Of a stretch of DNA of 53,987 nucleotides, positions 25,978 to 34,997 are shown piece by piece. Position numbers and translations under genes: made by a program. Every line of letters starts with the position of its first letter. The first letter of the stretch is position 1. A model generated the notes under the pieces. The model saw only the letters and a program-made list of their open reading frames with translations. It did not search any database and had not been told where the DNA came from. Origin of the DNA: CAVXFS01 sp049582805 (GTDB taxonomy: Bacteria; Pseudomonadota; Gammaproteobacteria; Burkholderiales; Gallionellaceae); the NCBI GenBank assembly GCA_049582805.1, contig JBAUUR010000116.1, positions 1-53,987 of the forward strand, written 5' to 3'.

Positions 25978-26072
25978 TGCTGTGGATGGGATATCGTTAC
26001 TCAAGCGCAGGGATACGCCGATCAAACATGGCTTTGCGCGATTCATGCAACTCGAGTATCGGATACAGCGCG

Positions 26073-26576
26073 TTATTTGAGGCGATCACCATTGCCTGCC
26101 GCAGTATGGACAAATTTCGCTTCCGCCGAACTCCGCAATGCCCGGCAAGCATTGAGCAATTCGCCTGTCATGGCGCGCGCCAACGTAAGGGCTGCTGCAA
26201 GCTCTGCCCTGTCTTCAACATATTCATGCACCAGTCGATTGCGCAATCTGCGCATGGATAGCCATCGATCCGTGTCGGCAAGCAGGCCCAGCCGTTCGGC
26301 GCGATTGAGGTTATCAATGACAGCGCCTGGCCTTTCACCGGCAGCAGCAAGAAAATTTGGCAGCAGCTTATCGATCAGTGTGTCTTGCATACGGGAGAAT
26401 TTGCCGACGAAGGCTTCCAGGCGATCGCGCCCCTCGGGGCTGGCGATCAGGCGCTCTATCCATTCAGCGGTGATCTCGGGGACGGCGAACAATCGCCCGG
26501 CCACGTCCTCCAGATATGCACCTTCCTTTTCAGCCAGGGACAGCGTCTGCCACAGGCGTTTTTGCGCATCACTCAT
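26073..26576 (-). CDS. HEPN-domain toxin (HepT-like)
   Basis: A 167-residue all-helical protein with the HEPN RNase motif in LRNRLVHEYVED (R-N-x-x-x-H, about residues 110-120). In MNT/HEPN pairs this protein is an RNase toxin that the nucleotidyltransferase partner neutralises by AMPylation near the motif. The ATGA overlap with the nucleotidyltransferase gene stop couples them. It appears complete. Confidence 0.85.
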   Translation of the reverse strand: MSDAQKRLWQTLSLAEKEGAYLEDVAGRLFAVPEITAEWIERLIASPEGRDRLEAFVGKFSRMQDTLIDKLLPNFLAAAGERPGAVIDNLNRAERLGLLADTDRWLSMRRLRNRLVHEYVEDRAELAAALTLARAMTGELLNACRALRSSAEAKFVHTAAGNGDRLK

Positions 26577-26872
26577 AACGCGATGCCCGTATCCCGTGCT
26601 TCCCGATCTATCGGGCGCAGCGGGCTGCCAATGCGATGCACCACAAGATCGATTCTTTGTTCGCCCAAGCGGCGCTGGAGCACGGCATGAAGTTTGAGTT
26701 CCCGCACCAGCGTCTCCTGGGGGCTGCCCTCTGCTTCAATGTAGAGATCGATATCGCCGCCGCGCGCATCGTCCCGCACCCGCGAGCCAAACAGCAAAGG
26801 ACGCACGTTCTCGCCGAAGTGCCGTTGCACTTCCTCACGGATGACCGCTCTTTGAATATTGGTGAGTCTCAT
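26573..26872 (-). CDS. MNT-type nucleotidyltransferase antitoxin
   Basis: A 99-residue minimal nucleotidyltransferase. The signature GSRVRDDARGGDIDLYIEA (about residues 29-47) supplies the two catalytic Asp, and a third acidic residue lies in EQRIDLVVHR. It directly precedes the HEPN gene with a 4-base overlap. Expected to adenylylate the HEPN toxin. Confidence 0.9.
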   Translation of the reverse strand: MRLTNIQRAVIREEVQRHFGENVRPLLFGSRVRDDARGGDIDLYIEAEGSPQETLVRELKLHAVLQRRLGEQRIDLVVHRIGSPLRPIDREARDTGIAL

Positions 26873-26982
26873 TGTGCCTACTGCCCCGAATCAAACCTGT
26901 GTAATGATGCCATTTTATCGCACCTCAATGAGGCCACTCTCGATTGATTCGCCCGATGAAGAAACCTGATTCGTGCCGGGAG

Positions 26983-27321
26983 TTAATCAACACCAACATA
27001 CTCAGACAGGGCAGCCAGCACAGATTTGACATCTTTCGACGATAAATGCCCAATCGTCTTCACAACCAGGTTCTGCTCCAGCGTGAATAATTTCAAACGA
27101 AAGCGGCAAGCCACCTTCAGCCCGGCTTTTTGCCAATTGGCTAACGCAACATCGCTGGGCCAACCGTTATCAGTGGCCGTGGTTATCATGCCCAAAACAA
27201 CTTGATTGTGCCGCTGATTAAATCGCTCGTTGGAAATCACCAATGCCGGACGGCGCTTTGTTGCATCACGATCCGTGAATGGAAAAGGTACCGCGACCAC
27301 ATCAAATGCCTTAAAGCTCAC
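26983..27321 (-). CDS. mazF: MazF/PemK-family endoribonuclease toxin
   Basis: A 112-residue toxin starting at GTG 27321 (SFKAFDVVAVPFPFTDRDA), overlapping mazE by 11 bases, with GAGGA upstream. Conserved features: VPFPFTD, the KRRPALVISN segment with the catalytic Arg region, and VLGMITTA near residue 50. A longer frame exists upstream but is the shadow of mazE. Complete. Confidence 0.9.
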   Translation of the reverse strand: MSFKAFDVVAVPFPFTDRDATKRRPALVISNERFNQRHNQVVLGMITTATDNGWPSDVALANWQKAGLKVACRFRLKLFTLEQNLVVKTIGHLSSKDVKSVLAALSEYVGVD

Positions 27322-27538
27322 GCCACGCTTCCTCGTCCTGAGGCGAGTTCCATTCGGACAGCGTCTTTTGCAACGCGGATAATTCGACGTCAATGGGCGG
27401 TTCGATGCGCTTGATGATGATCCGGTTGTTGCTATCCAGGTCGAACGCCAGCATATCGCCCTCCCGAATATGCGCGGCATCCCTGATCCGTTTGGGAATG
27501 GTTGCCTGACCTTTGGCCGTGACGCGTGCAAGTTCCAT
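27311..27538 (-). CDS. mazE: AbrB/MazE-family antitoxin
   Basis: A 75-residue swapped-hairpin AbrB domain (ARVTAKGQATIPKRIRDAA, then REGDMLAFDLD), followed by an acidic toxin-binding tail (SEWNSPQDEEAWREL). The ATG at 27538 has GGAGAAA at good distance; the ATG at 27550 contains that site. A palindrome at 27562-27578 is the probable operator. Confidence 0.9.
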   Translation of the reverse strand: MELARVTAKGQATIPKRIRDAAHIREGDMLAFDLDSNNRIIIKRIEPPIDVELSALQKTLSEWNSPQDEEAWREL

Positions 27539-27561
27539 GGCTTTCTCCATTAATTACCACA

Positions 27562-27578
27562 AGTAGTAATTTACTACT
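27562..27578. promoter_or_regulatory. Palindromic operator upstream of mazE
   Basis: AGTAGTAA-T-TTACTACT, an 8-bp perfect inverted repeat 24 bases before the mazE start, with partial extra copies of GTAGT on each side. Confidence 0.65.
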
Positions 27579-27674
27579 TTCACTACCATAAGGCAAATAC
27601 CGGCTTTGCCGGTGGCAATTTAACTGTTTGATTGGCGGAATTGATACGCTTGATCCATCAGACCGGATTCCACA

Positions 27675-28739
27675 TCAGGCACCGGCGGTCGCAATCAAAA
27701 ATGCATTCTCCGATCCAATCTCGCCCGTCTGCATAAAATGCCTTTCTAACTGGCATAACGTTTCAAGTGTCGAAACGTGGGTCGGGTTCGTTTTGTCAAA
27801 GTTCTCATAAAACCGGTCATCCAGCGCGTGCTGCAAGATACCCCCGCCGAATGGCCGAACTTCCAGATCACTGAAGTATTTTTGCGCGAGGGGAATTATT
27901 TCGTCAGACCGCACGCATTCGGATGGATCAACCCTGAGCAAATAACTTTTGGGCGAGATATGAACGACGCCAAATTTAAATTTGCTTTCATCGCGATGAA
28001 AAACTAGTCGGCCAGATCGAGCAACAAGTTTTTTCCATTTGGGCCACTCGGCCTTCTCTTTCTTGTTGGCCGCCACCTGCACGCGAGAAAGCAAACGGAA
28101 GAGTCTTTCATTTATCACCGGACGGCCTGTTCTGGCACGCAGTTCCGGCGGAACCAGATACGAAGCCGCGTTAATCAGTTCCAATTGTCTCGTTGAATGA
28201 TCCATGTAAGATGGCCCCACATACTCGCAGGCGAAGAACACCCCGCCCGGTTTGAGGCTCTGGCGTATGCCCGATAACACACCCTCCAGATTTTTGAGGT
28301 GGTGGAGTGCGCCATTGGCAATCACAAGATCATACTTCTGCTTTTCCCAATCGAGATTGTTTATATCCGCAGCCACATACTTTATAGAAGTCATCCCTTC
28401 ATCGTTCGCTCGCTGCCGCGCAACGGCCAATGCACCTTCAGCAATATCCACCCCGGTACATTCCTTAATCGTGCCGAGTTTTGTCACCAGTTGCCGTTCC
28501 AGATGACCAAAGCCGCAACAAAGACTTAGAACAGACTGTATGTTCCTTTGCTTTAGATACAACTCAATCAGCAGGTTGACCATATACGAAGCATCATTCC
28601 CATATCGTTCCACATACTGCCGCCCAAACGCGGTCTCGATAATATATGGCCGCATTATCGGTGATGTGTAAAAGCCGGGGGCATCAAGGACCAGCTCATG
28701 TTGTGACCAGAAATCTGCTACCTGAGCAATCTCACTCAT
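27675..28739 (-). CDS. Class I SAM-dependent methyltransferase
   Basis: A 354-residue protein from ATG 28739. Motif I is SVLSLCCGFGHLERQL (about residue 70), with Asp in TGVDIAEGALAVARQRA, YDLVIANGALHHL (motif II) and KPGGVFFACEYVG. The C-terminal ~150 residues form an additional domain (RRLFRLLSRVQ..., LRVDPSECVRSDEI) of unknown role. Probably modifies a sugar or glycan. It is isolated in the operon between TA loci and a repeat. Confidence 0.88.
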   Translation of the reverse strand: MSEIAQVADFWSQHELVLDAPGFYTSPIMRPYIIETAFGRQYVERYGNDASYMVNLLIELYLKQRNIQSVLSLCCGFGHLERQLVTKLGTIKECTGVDIAEGALAVARQRANDEGMTSIKYVAADINNLDWEKQKYDLVIANGALHHLKNLEGVLSGIRQSLKPGGVFFACEYVGPSYMDHSTRQLELINAASYLVPPELRARTGRPVINERLFRLLSRVQVAANKKEKAEWPKWKKLVARSGRLVFHRDESKFKFGVVHISPKSYLLRVDPSECVRSDEIIPLAQKYFSDLEVRPFGGGILQHALDDRFYENFDKTNPTHVSTLETLCQLERHFMQTGEIGSENAFLIATAGA

Positions 28740-28807
28740 TTCATTCCTTTCTTAAACAGGGCCTATTCTTCCTGTGTCACAAACCAAAATTGGTCAATAT
28801 AACTGCG

Positions 28808-28934
28808 CCTATTCCTTCCCCCTTGCAGCGGGGGAGAGCGAAGCGAGGGGGCAATTCGGATGGGGGTAGAACAGTGGAACATAGCATTTCTACCCCCTCC
28901 CTCGCCCTCCCCCTGCAAGGGGGAGGGAATGCAT
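28808..28934. repeat. Palindromic CCCCCTTGCAGCGGGG-type repeat, copy 2
   Basis: Same family as 16541-16706: CCTTCCCCCTTGCAG start, GGATGGGGGTAGAA, TTTCTACCCCCTCC and CCCTCCCCCTGCAAGGGGG end, with complementary ends. Intergenic here. Confidence 0.85.
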
Positions 28935-29021
28935 CTCTGTGTTTATTACACAATAAGACCATTAAGGTTTTCATGAATCACGGCTCTTCCAATGCGTACG
29001 CGCTCCAATAACAGATCGCAG

Positions 29022-29074
29022 GAACCGACTCGATCGCGCGCGCGAGATGTTGGCCCATGTTGTGGTTGGGCGTT
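29022..29074 (-). pseudogene. Short remnant of a GT2 5' end (copy D)
   Basis: About 53 bases (plus-strand reading ACCGACTCGAT...GATGTTGGCCCATGTTGTGGTTGGG) matching the TPNYNMGQYLARTIES codons of the GT2 gene. Too degraded to have a frame; the fourth copy of this gene end in 6.6 kb. Confidence 0.75.
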
Positions 29075-29104
29075 AAAGCCTGATTGTCCATTAAGCCGAA
29101 AACT

Positions 29105-29228
29105 CGTCATTCCCGTGCAGGCAGGAATCCAGTTAATTGAAGAATTCCCGCGTAGCGGGACAACATCGAGGTTTTGTCCGCTTCGCGAAGTTCTTTCTCG
29201 CTGGATTCCCGCCTGCGCGGGAATGACG
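29105..29228. repeat. 124-bp inverted-repeat element with 28-bp ends
   Basis: Left arm CGTCATTCCCGTGCAGGCAG... (29105-29132) pairs with the right arm at 29201-29228 with 2 mismatches in 28. Inner part has a CGCTTCGCGAAG hairpin. Dispersed repeat type; no coding sequence. With 28740-29021 and 29229-29399 it fills a gene-free gap. Confidence 0.85.
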
Positions 29229-29399
29229 CTGCTAATGGATTATTTGGGTCAAATTGCAAAGATGTGGTTTTCTTCCATTGTCGCCATTCCTGAATCCAAT
29301 CCTGCCATCCCGAATTGTTACACGGCAACTCCCGGCAATGTCAGCGGCCACTTCCAACAACATTGCCATCCTGGATGTGCCCGTCAAGCAAGAGTCGAT

Positions 29400-30098
29400 T
29401 CAAACCATTTTCTCGTAATACCTGGCGATTACCTTTTCGAGATAGTCACTGCCGAATTTGACGCCCGCTTTCTCCAGCACTGGCAGCATGGCGGCGGTAT
29501 CGATCGGATATTCCGAACCGCGCTCGACAACGTCAAATACTGCGCGCTTTCCAACCACATACTCCATTGCACGGACGATTTCCGCCACTGGATAATTAAC
29601 CACATTCGCGATGTTAATCGTTGCGTTCCGCGCCGCATTATTCGCTATCAATTGCTTTGCTATCGCCACAACGTCTTCCACGTCAATGATGTTGCGTTTG
29701 GCGTTGCCCCACAGGCTGAAAGCCTCGCTGCGCGCAATGCGCGCATACAAATAGTTCAGCAGCGTATGCGGATTCGGCGTTTGTCCCGCGACTTGCGGCA
29801 AGCGCAGAATCAGATAGTGCGGATGCGCGCGCACCATTTGTTCCATCGCCAGTTTGTGCTGAACATAAGGCGTGTTGACTGCCTCAGGGTCGGCAACACT
29901 GCAAGTGCCGAAATACACAAAGACATCAACTTGCCCTGCCTGTCGCAATGCGTCCGCAAGGCGCTGGCGCTCGCGCGCAAACTCGCTTGCGCTGGTGCAG
30001 CCTGAATCGGAAACGCCCGCCGCATAAATGCACACATCCTTGCGTTGCGAATACTCGGCGGAAAATGCATGCGCCAGCAAACCGGAACCGATGATCAT
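29400..30098 (-). CDS. NAD-dependent epimerase/dehydratase-like protein
   Basis: A 232-residue short SDR-like protein. It starts at the first strand (MIIGSGLLAHAFSAEY, a G-S-G-L-L variant of the glycine motif). It keeps FVYFGTCSVADPE, a Tyr-x-x-x-Lys in YVQHKLAMEQ, and RLPQVAGQTPNPH and GNAKRNIIDVEDV in the substrate half. Shorter than typical sugar epimerases (about 300). It may reduce a keto sugar of the pathway. Substrate unknown. Confidence 0.8.
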   Translation of the reverse strand: MIIGSGLLAHAFSAEYSQRKDVCIYAAGVSDSGCTSASEFARERQRLADALRQAGQVDVFVYFGTCSVADPEAVNTPYVQHKLAMEQMVRAHPHYLILRLPQVAGQTPNPHTLLNYLYARIARSEAFSLWGNAKRNIIDVEDVVAIAKQLIANNAARNATINIANVVNYPVAEIVRAMEYVVGKRAVFDVVERGSEYPIDTAAMLPVLEKAGVKFGSDYLEKVIARYYEKMV

Positions 30099-30129
30099 GA
30101 TTGCAGAAGCTGTGGGAAAGCGGTTGAAG

Positions 30130-31374
30130 TCATTTGAGCAGGCTTTGATAAAGTGCCAAATAACGGTCAGCCACAGTTTTCAATGCGTAGCGCTCAAGCA
30201 CCGTCTGGCGCGCACGCCGCGCCAGCAAATCGCGACGCTCGCTATTTTCCAGAACCCACATGATTCCTTCGGCAAGATCATCGGACTCAAAAGGCTTGGC
30301 CAGATAGCCATTGACCTGGTGGTCGATCATGTCGGGCATACCCCCGATATTGAATGCGACCACAGGCGTCCCGCAGGCAAGAGATTCCATGACGGTATTG
30401 GACAGATTCTCCTGCATCGAGGGCGCGACCAGCACATCCGCCGCAGAGTAAAGCAGCACCTGGCTGATTTCATCATGCAGGTGTCCCATGTAGTGAACCT
30501 GCATTCCCAGGTCAGGCGGATTTTCCGGCCTGGATGCGCCGATGATTACCAGTTCAGCCCTTGACCCCCAGCCAGCCCGCGCCATTTTTTCCAGTGCCGG
30601 CACAAGAAACTGGTTGCCTTTGCGCTTATCCGAAATGGCGCTGAATGCAGAAAACAAAACCAGATTCCTGTCTTGCGGCAGGTTGTAAACTGTACGCGCC
30701 GTCGCTTTATCAATGGGCTTATATCTGTCCGTATCCAGGCCGTTGGGTATGACTTCAATCCGCCGATCCCTGAATAACGAGCTTGAGCGCGCCATGTCAG
30801 CGATCCATTGGCTTGTTGCAACCACAACGATCGGGACGCCTTCCCATGCATCCCGCTTACGTTCCCAAACGCTTCGTGATAAATCCCGCTCACGCTCCGA
30901 ATGCAATACCGGACAATCTCCGCATGACTCCCGAAATCTGCCGCATTCATCGTCATAGTGGCATCCGCCGGTAAATGGCCACATATCATGCAAGGTCCAA
31001 ACAATGGGCCGCTTGAATTTCTTTAATGATTCAATTCTAAGAAAGCCGTTGCTCACCCAGAATAAATGAACGATATCCGGATTGAACTCTGCCACCCTGG
31101 ACGCCAGTCTTTCCGGCAGCCGCGCCGGCGTGAACAGCACCTTATTGCGCCCGCGATATAAGTGGGTTACGGCCTGATCCAGATAGGGACGAAGAAACGC
31201 AACAAGTTTTTGCGATCTGGCAAGCGGGCCGGTAACACTGCTGTCGTCCGAGTCCTTGACCTGAACCAGCAAATTCGAATTGAGTCCTATCGCGCGCAAG
31301 CCGCTGTGCAGCCGATAGGTGGCGATTGCGGCGCCGCCCTGATTATCGTACGTGTTGAGCAAAAGCAGGTTCAC
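30130..31374 (-). CDS. Glycosyltransferase family 4, WcaC-like
   Basis: A 414-residue GT-B enzyme starting at GTG 31374. N-domain: NTYDNQGGAAIATYRLHSGL. A cysteine-rich loop CHYDDECGRFRESCGDCP after TLHDMWPFTGG is characteristic of WcaC-type transferases. C-domain: LVLFSAFSAISDKRKGNQFL and the nucleotide-sugar binding SMQENLSNTVMESLACGTPV. Full length. Donor unknown. Confidence 0.9.
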   Translation of the reverse strand: MNLLLLNTYDNQGGAAIATYRLHSGLRAIGLNSNLLVQVKDSDDSSVTGPLARSQKLVAFLRPYLDQAVTHLYRGRNKVLFTPARLPERLASRVAEFNPDIVHLFWVSNGFLRIESLKKFKRPIVWTLHDMWPFTGGCHYDDECGRFRESCGDCPVLHSERERDLSRSVWERKRDAWEGVPIVVVATSQWIADMARSSSLFRDRRIEVIPNGLDTDRYKPIDKATARTVYNLPQDRNLVLFSAFSAISDKRKGNQFLVPALEKMARAGWGSRAELVIIGASRPENPPDLGMQVHYMGHLHDEISQVLLYSAADVLVAPSMQENLSNTVMESLACGTPVVAFNIGGMPDMIDHQVNGYLAKPFESDDLAEGIMWVLENSERRDLLARRARQTVLERYALKTVADRYLALYQSLLK

Positions 31375-31411
31375 GATTTATCCGCCTCCACTACCAGAGT
31401 ATCCAGAAAAA

Positions 31412-32248
31412 TCATCGAGGCTTCCTGGCCTCGACATACATGGAGCCAAGTCCCTTGCGGGGGCGATTTGCACCGGTCACATCCAGCGGGTGCAGCGGGA
31501 ATCCTTCGATCCCGGTGGTATCGAACTCCATCTTAACGACCGAGGCAAATCCGGCTTGCTCCAATAGCATGGCGAGCGCATGAAAATCATAGACCCATGC
31601 ATGGCGTTCCCCCATTGCGGCAAAGCTGACGTTCTGCTCTAAAAAGGCGGAGGGCAATAGCGAAGTCAGAACGCGGCAATACAACCGCTCCAGTCGTCCC
31701 CGCATCTGCGCCGGCTGGCGCAGAGCGAGCTCTATCCGGCTGCATCCGGATACTGGCGCCCCGCTGGGAACGTCAGGAATGAACTCGCCGGTGCGGGCAA
31801 CAACATAATCCTTAATTTCAACCGCACCCCCGTGTGACAGGTTTTCAATGTGACGTCCCAACTCACCGCCCGGCTCGGTCCGAACGCATTGATCGAGCAT
31901 CTCCAGCACAACAAAATCAGCCTTCGCATGATCCCCTGCATCGCGCTGGCGCAAATATTCACGGCACAGTTCCTCCAAATCGGGAAGCGCCAATCTGATT
32001 TGTCCCCCGGGCTTCAACACACGGAAACACTCTGCCAGAAATCCCTTCACTCGCTTGCGCGGAATGTGCTCCAGGAAATGGGATGAATACAGAACATCAG
32101 CCGCACCATCGTCCAGCGGCAGTCGTCCCAAAAGATTAGCTTTGATAACAGCAGGCGATGCTGGCGAGTAATCCAGATTATGCCAGCCCTCTACATAAGA
32201 CGAGCCGCAGGCAATATTGACGCAGGTTCTGCCGTTTATGTAAGACAT
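31412..32248 (-). CDS. Class I SAM-dependent methyltransferase
   Basis: A 278-residue protein. The ATG at 32248 (MSYINGRTCVNIACGSSYV) has GGTGGAG upstream and lies 2 bases after the TylF-like stop. Motif I is VNIACGSSYVEGWHNLD, motif II is VLYSSHFLEHIPRKR, then KPGGQIRLALPDLEEL. Similar to methyltransferases of unknown target common in O-antigen clusters. Confidence 0.85.
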   Translation of the reverse strand: MSYINGRTCVNIACGSSYVEGWHNLDYSPASPAVIKANLLGRLPLDDGAADVLYSSHFLEHIPRKRVKGFLAECFRVLKPGGQIRLALPDLEELCREYLRQRDAGDHAKADFVVLEMLDQCVRTEPGGELGRHIENLSHGGAVEIKDYVVARTGEFIPDVPSGAPVSGCSRIELALRQPAQMRGRLERLYCRVLTSLLPSAFLEQNVSFAAMGERHAWVYDFHALAMLLEQAGFASVVKMEFDTTGIEGFPLHPLDVTGANRPRKGLGSMYVEARKPR

Positions 32249-32250
32249 TT

Positions 32251-33012
32251 CTACTCCACCTTGACTGCAATTCTTCCGCTGTAATCGATCCGGTGCAGCA
32301 GGATTTTCACTTTGTGATTTTCGATATACTCGTCGATCGCTCTTCTTGCGCCTTGCCAATGGCCATAGTCATCTATGATCAGCACCCCGCCTTTTGAGAG
32401 CCGCGGAAACAAGTGCTCCATTTCGTGCTTGGTGGACTCATACCAATCCGTGTCCAGCCTGAGAAGTGCGATTTTCTCCGGCGCGTTAGCCGGGATGGTC
32501 TGTTCAACCATGCCCTCGATCAAATGAATCTTTTCCGCAGGATAGCCAACGCTGCTTACCGCTGCCCTGACTGTCTCCAGCGATGCATAACACCAGACCG
32601 ATTTCTCATCCTGCTTGTCAGACTGGACAAGCAAGTCGTTAGCCGTTACCCCTTCAATATCTATATCTGCCCCGGTCGGGGGCGGCATCCCCGCGAACGT
32701 ATCAAAGAGATATAGGTCCCTGCCGAAATCATTAAGGCCCAAAAGCATACTGGCAACCGCCATCATGCTGCCGCCCTTCCACACCCCGCACTCGACAATA
32801 TCTCCCTCAATGCCGTTCCCATGGATGTATTTCACAGCCTCACACAATGAGAATATCCGCTCCGCCGAAGTCATCGTGTATGGCCGAACTTTCTTATAGA
32901 CCTCTACCAAAGAGGGCGGTATATCCGTCGAAAATATTTCCTCAGGTTGATAACGGATGATGTCGAAGCCGAACTTCCTGGTTATGTTTCTAAATTTCTG
33001 AATCAAAGACAT
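32251..33012 (-). CDS. TylF/MycF-family O-methyltransferase
   Basis: A 253-residue enzyme of the macrocin O-methyltransferase family that methylates sugar hydroxyls using SAM and a divalent metal. Signatures: YTMTSAERIFSLCEAVKYI, GDIVECGVWKGGSMMAVAS (SAM loop), LFDTFAGMPPPTG, LLRLDTDWYESTKHEMEHLF and GVLIIDDYGHW (metal Asp pair). It probably adds a methyl group to a sugar of the surface glycan. Confidence 0.9.
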   Translation of the reverse strand: MSLIQKFRNITRKFGFDIIRYQPEEIFSTDIPPSLVEVYKKVRPYTMTSAERIFSLCEAVKYIHGNGIEGDIVECGVWKGGSMMAVASMLLGLNDFGRDLYLFDTFAGMPPPTGADIDIEGVTANDLLVQSDKQDEKSVWCYASLETVRAAVSSVGYPAEKIHLIEGMVEQTIPANAPEKIALLRLDTDWYESTKHEMEHLFPRLSKGGVLIIDDYGHWQGARRAIDEYIENHKVKILLHRIDYSGRIAVKVE

Positions 33013-33145
33013 GGCGGTACCCTCAAAAATGCGTGTTACGTTACCCGCAAAATGGAAGCTGATTGCCGATGCGAGCCAGGCATATTAGCCGCTCGGCAAT
33101 CCGAACCTGAATATTCGTGCACGTGTTTATTTAGAACGCCGAATT

Positions 33146-34126
33146 TTAGCGGAAGGGCGATATGAGAATCTTGCGAACCAGACTTTTCATCTCTGTCCCC
33201 CGGCTTATGCCGAAGACATGACTATCAGTCCAGGCATCCGCATCCACGTCCCGCACCATGTACGGTGGATGCTCCAAAGGAAAATCCAGCGTCTCCAGCA
33301 TTGATCGTGATTCGATATGTCCGCTATCGCTGGTATGGGTTGAGTCGTCACCAAAGCCGATATTGGTCACCAGATTACGCGCCGGGAGGATAGTAAGGCC
33401 GCTTTGCGCCCAGCAGGAAAACGTCCAGCGATAAGCCCATGAATCAACTTTTCCGGCATAGGCCAAATCGAAAATCGTGGTCCAATATCGCTGGAATGGC
33501 CGGCTGCCATTCCCAATTCCCAACAACCAGGCAGAGTCCCGTAAAGTCGGCCAAAGGGCCATATCGCGATCGTAATGTTTCCAGGCACGCCGCCAACTGG
33601 CCCAGCCCCAGCAATGATTGTAGCGGCTGAAAAAATAGCTGTAGGGAGGGCGATGCGCCGCTCCGTGAAAATGCTTGGCGGCAATGGCCATGACACGCTC
33701 GTCATCCCGGTATCGAATCAGCAACTCTTCTGCAAAACGAAAATAGCTGGGGTCGGGGATGCAGTCGTCTTCCAGAATAATGCCCTCTTCGACATTCTCG
33801 AAGAACCAGTCAATGGCACTGCTGACGGCACGACGACATCCCATATTTTCATCGCGAAGCAGCGTTTTGACTTCACAGGGCCAATCGACTGTCGTGGCAA
33901 TTTTTCGCGCGGCTTCGGTCTTTTCCAGTTCATCGGCCCTGCCCGCCCTGGGCCCATCCGCAGCAACATACAGGTGCCGGGGTTTTACCGCACGTAATGC
34001 AGTCATTACCTGTTGAAGTGTTTCTGGCCGATTAAAAATCACTAACAGTATCGGCACTTGAGAAACTGAGCCTTGCTCCATTCTGGCTAATCCGGAATCG
34101 GTTATAGCGTCTGGCGCTGTTGTCAT
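33146..34126 (-). CDS. GT-A fold glycosyltransferase (GNT-I/GT13-like)
   Basis: A 326-residue protein: VPILLVIFNRPETLQQVMTA start, HLYVAADGPRAGRADE, and the metal site in EEGIILEDDCIPDPSYFRFA (EDD). It also has SRYNHCWGWASWRRAWKHYD and WSY-type RWTFSCWAQSG. This set is typical of bacterial methyl-linked GT-A proteins in O-antigen clusters annotated as GT2 or sugar transferase. Donor unknown. 133 bases separate it from the TylF-like gene. Confidence 0.87.
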   Translation of the reverse strand: MTTAPDAITDSGLARMEQGSVSQVPILLVIFNRPETLQQVMTALRAVKPRHLYVAADGPRAGRADELEKTEAARKIATTVDWPCEVKTLLRDENMGCRRAVSSAIDWFFENVEEGIILEDDCIPDPSYFRFAEELLIRYRDDERVMAIAAKHFHGAAHRPPYSYFFSRYNHCWGWASWRRAWKHYDRDMALWPTLRDSAWLLGIGNGSRPFQRYWTTIFDLAYAGKVDSWAYRWTFSCWAQSGLTILPARNLVTNIGFGDDSTHTSDSGHIESRSMLETLDFPLEHPPYMVRDVDADAWTDSHVFGISRGTEMKSLVRKILISPFR

Positions 34127-34152
34127 GGCATGTCTCCCGGCATGCTCATACG

Positions 34153-34235
34153 ATCACTCATGGCTTGATTGCATCGATTATCAGGTATAGGCCGTGGGAT
34201 TAACCTTGTTGCGCGGATCATAGCGTGTAAGGGTG
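34153..34235 (-). pseudogene. Duplicated 3' end of a methyltransferase gene
   Basis: Matches the last ~28 codons of the methyltransferase gene at 34998-35612, including the stop region (plus-strand CACTCATGGCTTGATTGCAT identical), but lacks 4 bases (CGAG) and so is out of frame. The DUF433/DUF5615 TA pair lies exactly between the two copies. Confidence 0.85.
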
Positions 34236-34260
34236 CTTACCTGATGCCCGCACTCTGGAA

Positions 34261-34593
34261 TTACAAAATGACGAGATAAGTAGACTCCGGGTTATCCGCC
34301 AAAGACCGAATATCTTCCAGTTTGTTTCGCAGGATAAATTCGACCTGCCTAGTCGTGCAGTTGCCACGACGAATCCACACGACCTTCGGCGGGAAGCCGT
34401 ATATCAGGCTCAGTTCATGGAAATCGGAATCCTTGCTAACCAAGGTGTAGCTGTGTTCTCTGGCGTATTCCCACACCTCGCGATCCGGCGCTGCGCCCAA
34501 CCCAATCCGAGCAACATGTTCGGATTGCGGAAAAATATCCGCCAGTGCCAGCACAAGGGAGGGGGCAAGGTTTTCGTCAAACAGGAGTTTCAA
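34261..34593 (-). CDS. DUF5615 PIN-like toxin
   Basis: A 110-residue PIN-like nuclease of the DUF5615 type: LLFDENLAPSLVLALADIFP (metal Asp), EVWEYAREHSYTLVSKDSDF (the second acidic cluster DSDFHEL), and KVVWIRRGNCTT. Its gene overlaps the DUF433 gene stop by 4 bases (ATGA-type). Putative RNase toxin of a widespread TA-like pair. Confidence 0.87.
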   Translation of the reverse strand: MKLLFDENLAPSLVLALADIFPQSEHVARIGLGAAPDREVWEYAREHSYTLVSKDSDFHELSLIYGFPPKVVWIRRGNCTTRQVEFILRNKLEDIRSLADNPESTYLVIL

Positions 34594-34814
34594 GCATTCA
34601 CCGCAAGCTGGTGATGTTCACGGTCAGCGGCGTAGGCCAGGCAGGCCTGTATGTCCTCAAGCGTCAGGTAGTCGAATTCCGCGATAATTTCGGCAGGCGT
34701 CATGCCTGACGCAAGATAATCCAGCACATCGTAAACTGTAATGCGCAACCCGCGTATGCAAGGTTTTCCGCCACGCTTTCCCGGCTCTATGGTGATACGT
34801 TCTTTGTAGTTCAT
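34590..34814 (-). CDS. DUF433 antitoxin
   Basis: A 74-residue HTH protein: RITIEPGKRGGKPCIRGLRI, then YDVLDYLASGMTPAEII and FDYLTLEDIQACLAYAADRE, the standard DUF433 pattern. The ATG at 34814 has GGAGG six bases upstream. Likely autorepressor and neutraliser of the DUF5615 protein. Confidence 0.9.
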   Translation of the reverse strand: MNYKERITIEPGKRGGKPCIRGLRITVYDVLDYLASGMTPAEIIAEFDYLTLEDIQACLAYAADREHHQLAVNA

Positions 34815-34997
34815 GCCAGCCTCCAGCAAAGGTCGTGCGAGATTATCCGGCTATTCCGGAAAGAAATGCAACTCTCCCCTTGCGTACTTGCCTCTTCCGT
34901 GCTCACTTGCGTGTAAGGCGCTTTCCGGAAAAAGGTGCAGCCAAGATTTGTCAGTCGCGGATCACAATGCATCATGCGCGAGCCGGTTATATCCCAC

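Noticed and set aside
29236..29399. Possible small gene between the inverted repeat and the epimerase
   Set aside because: Short frames here show no conserved pattern and no start signal; treated as gene-free.
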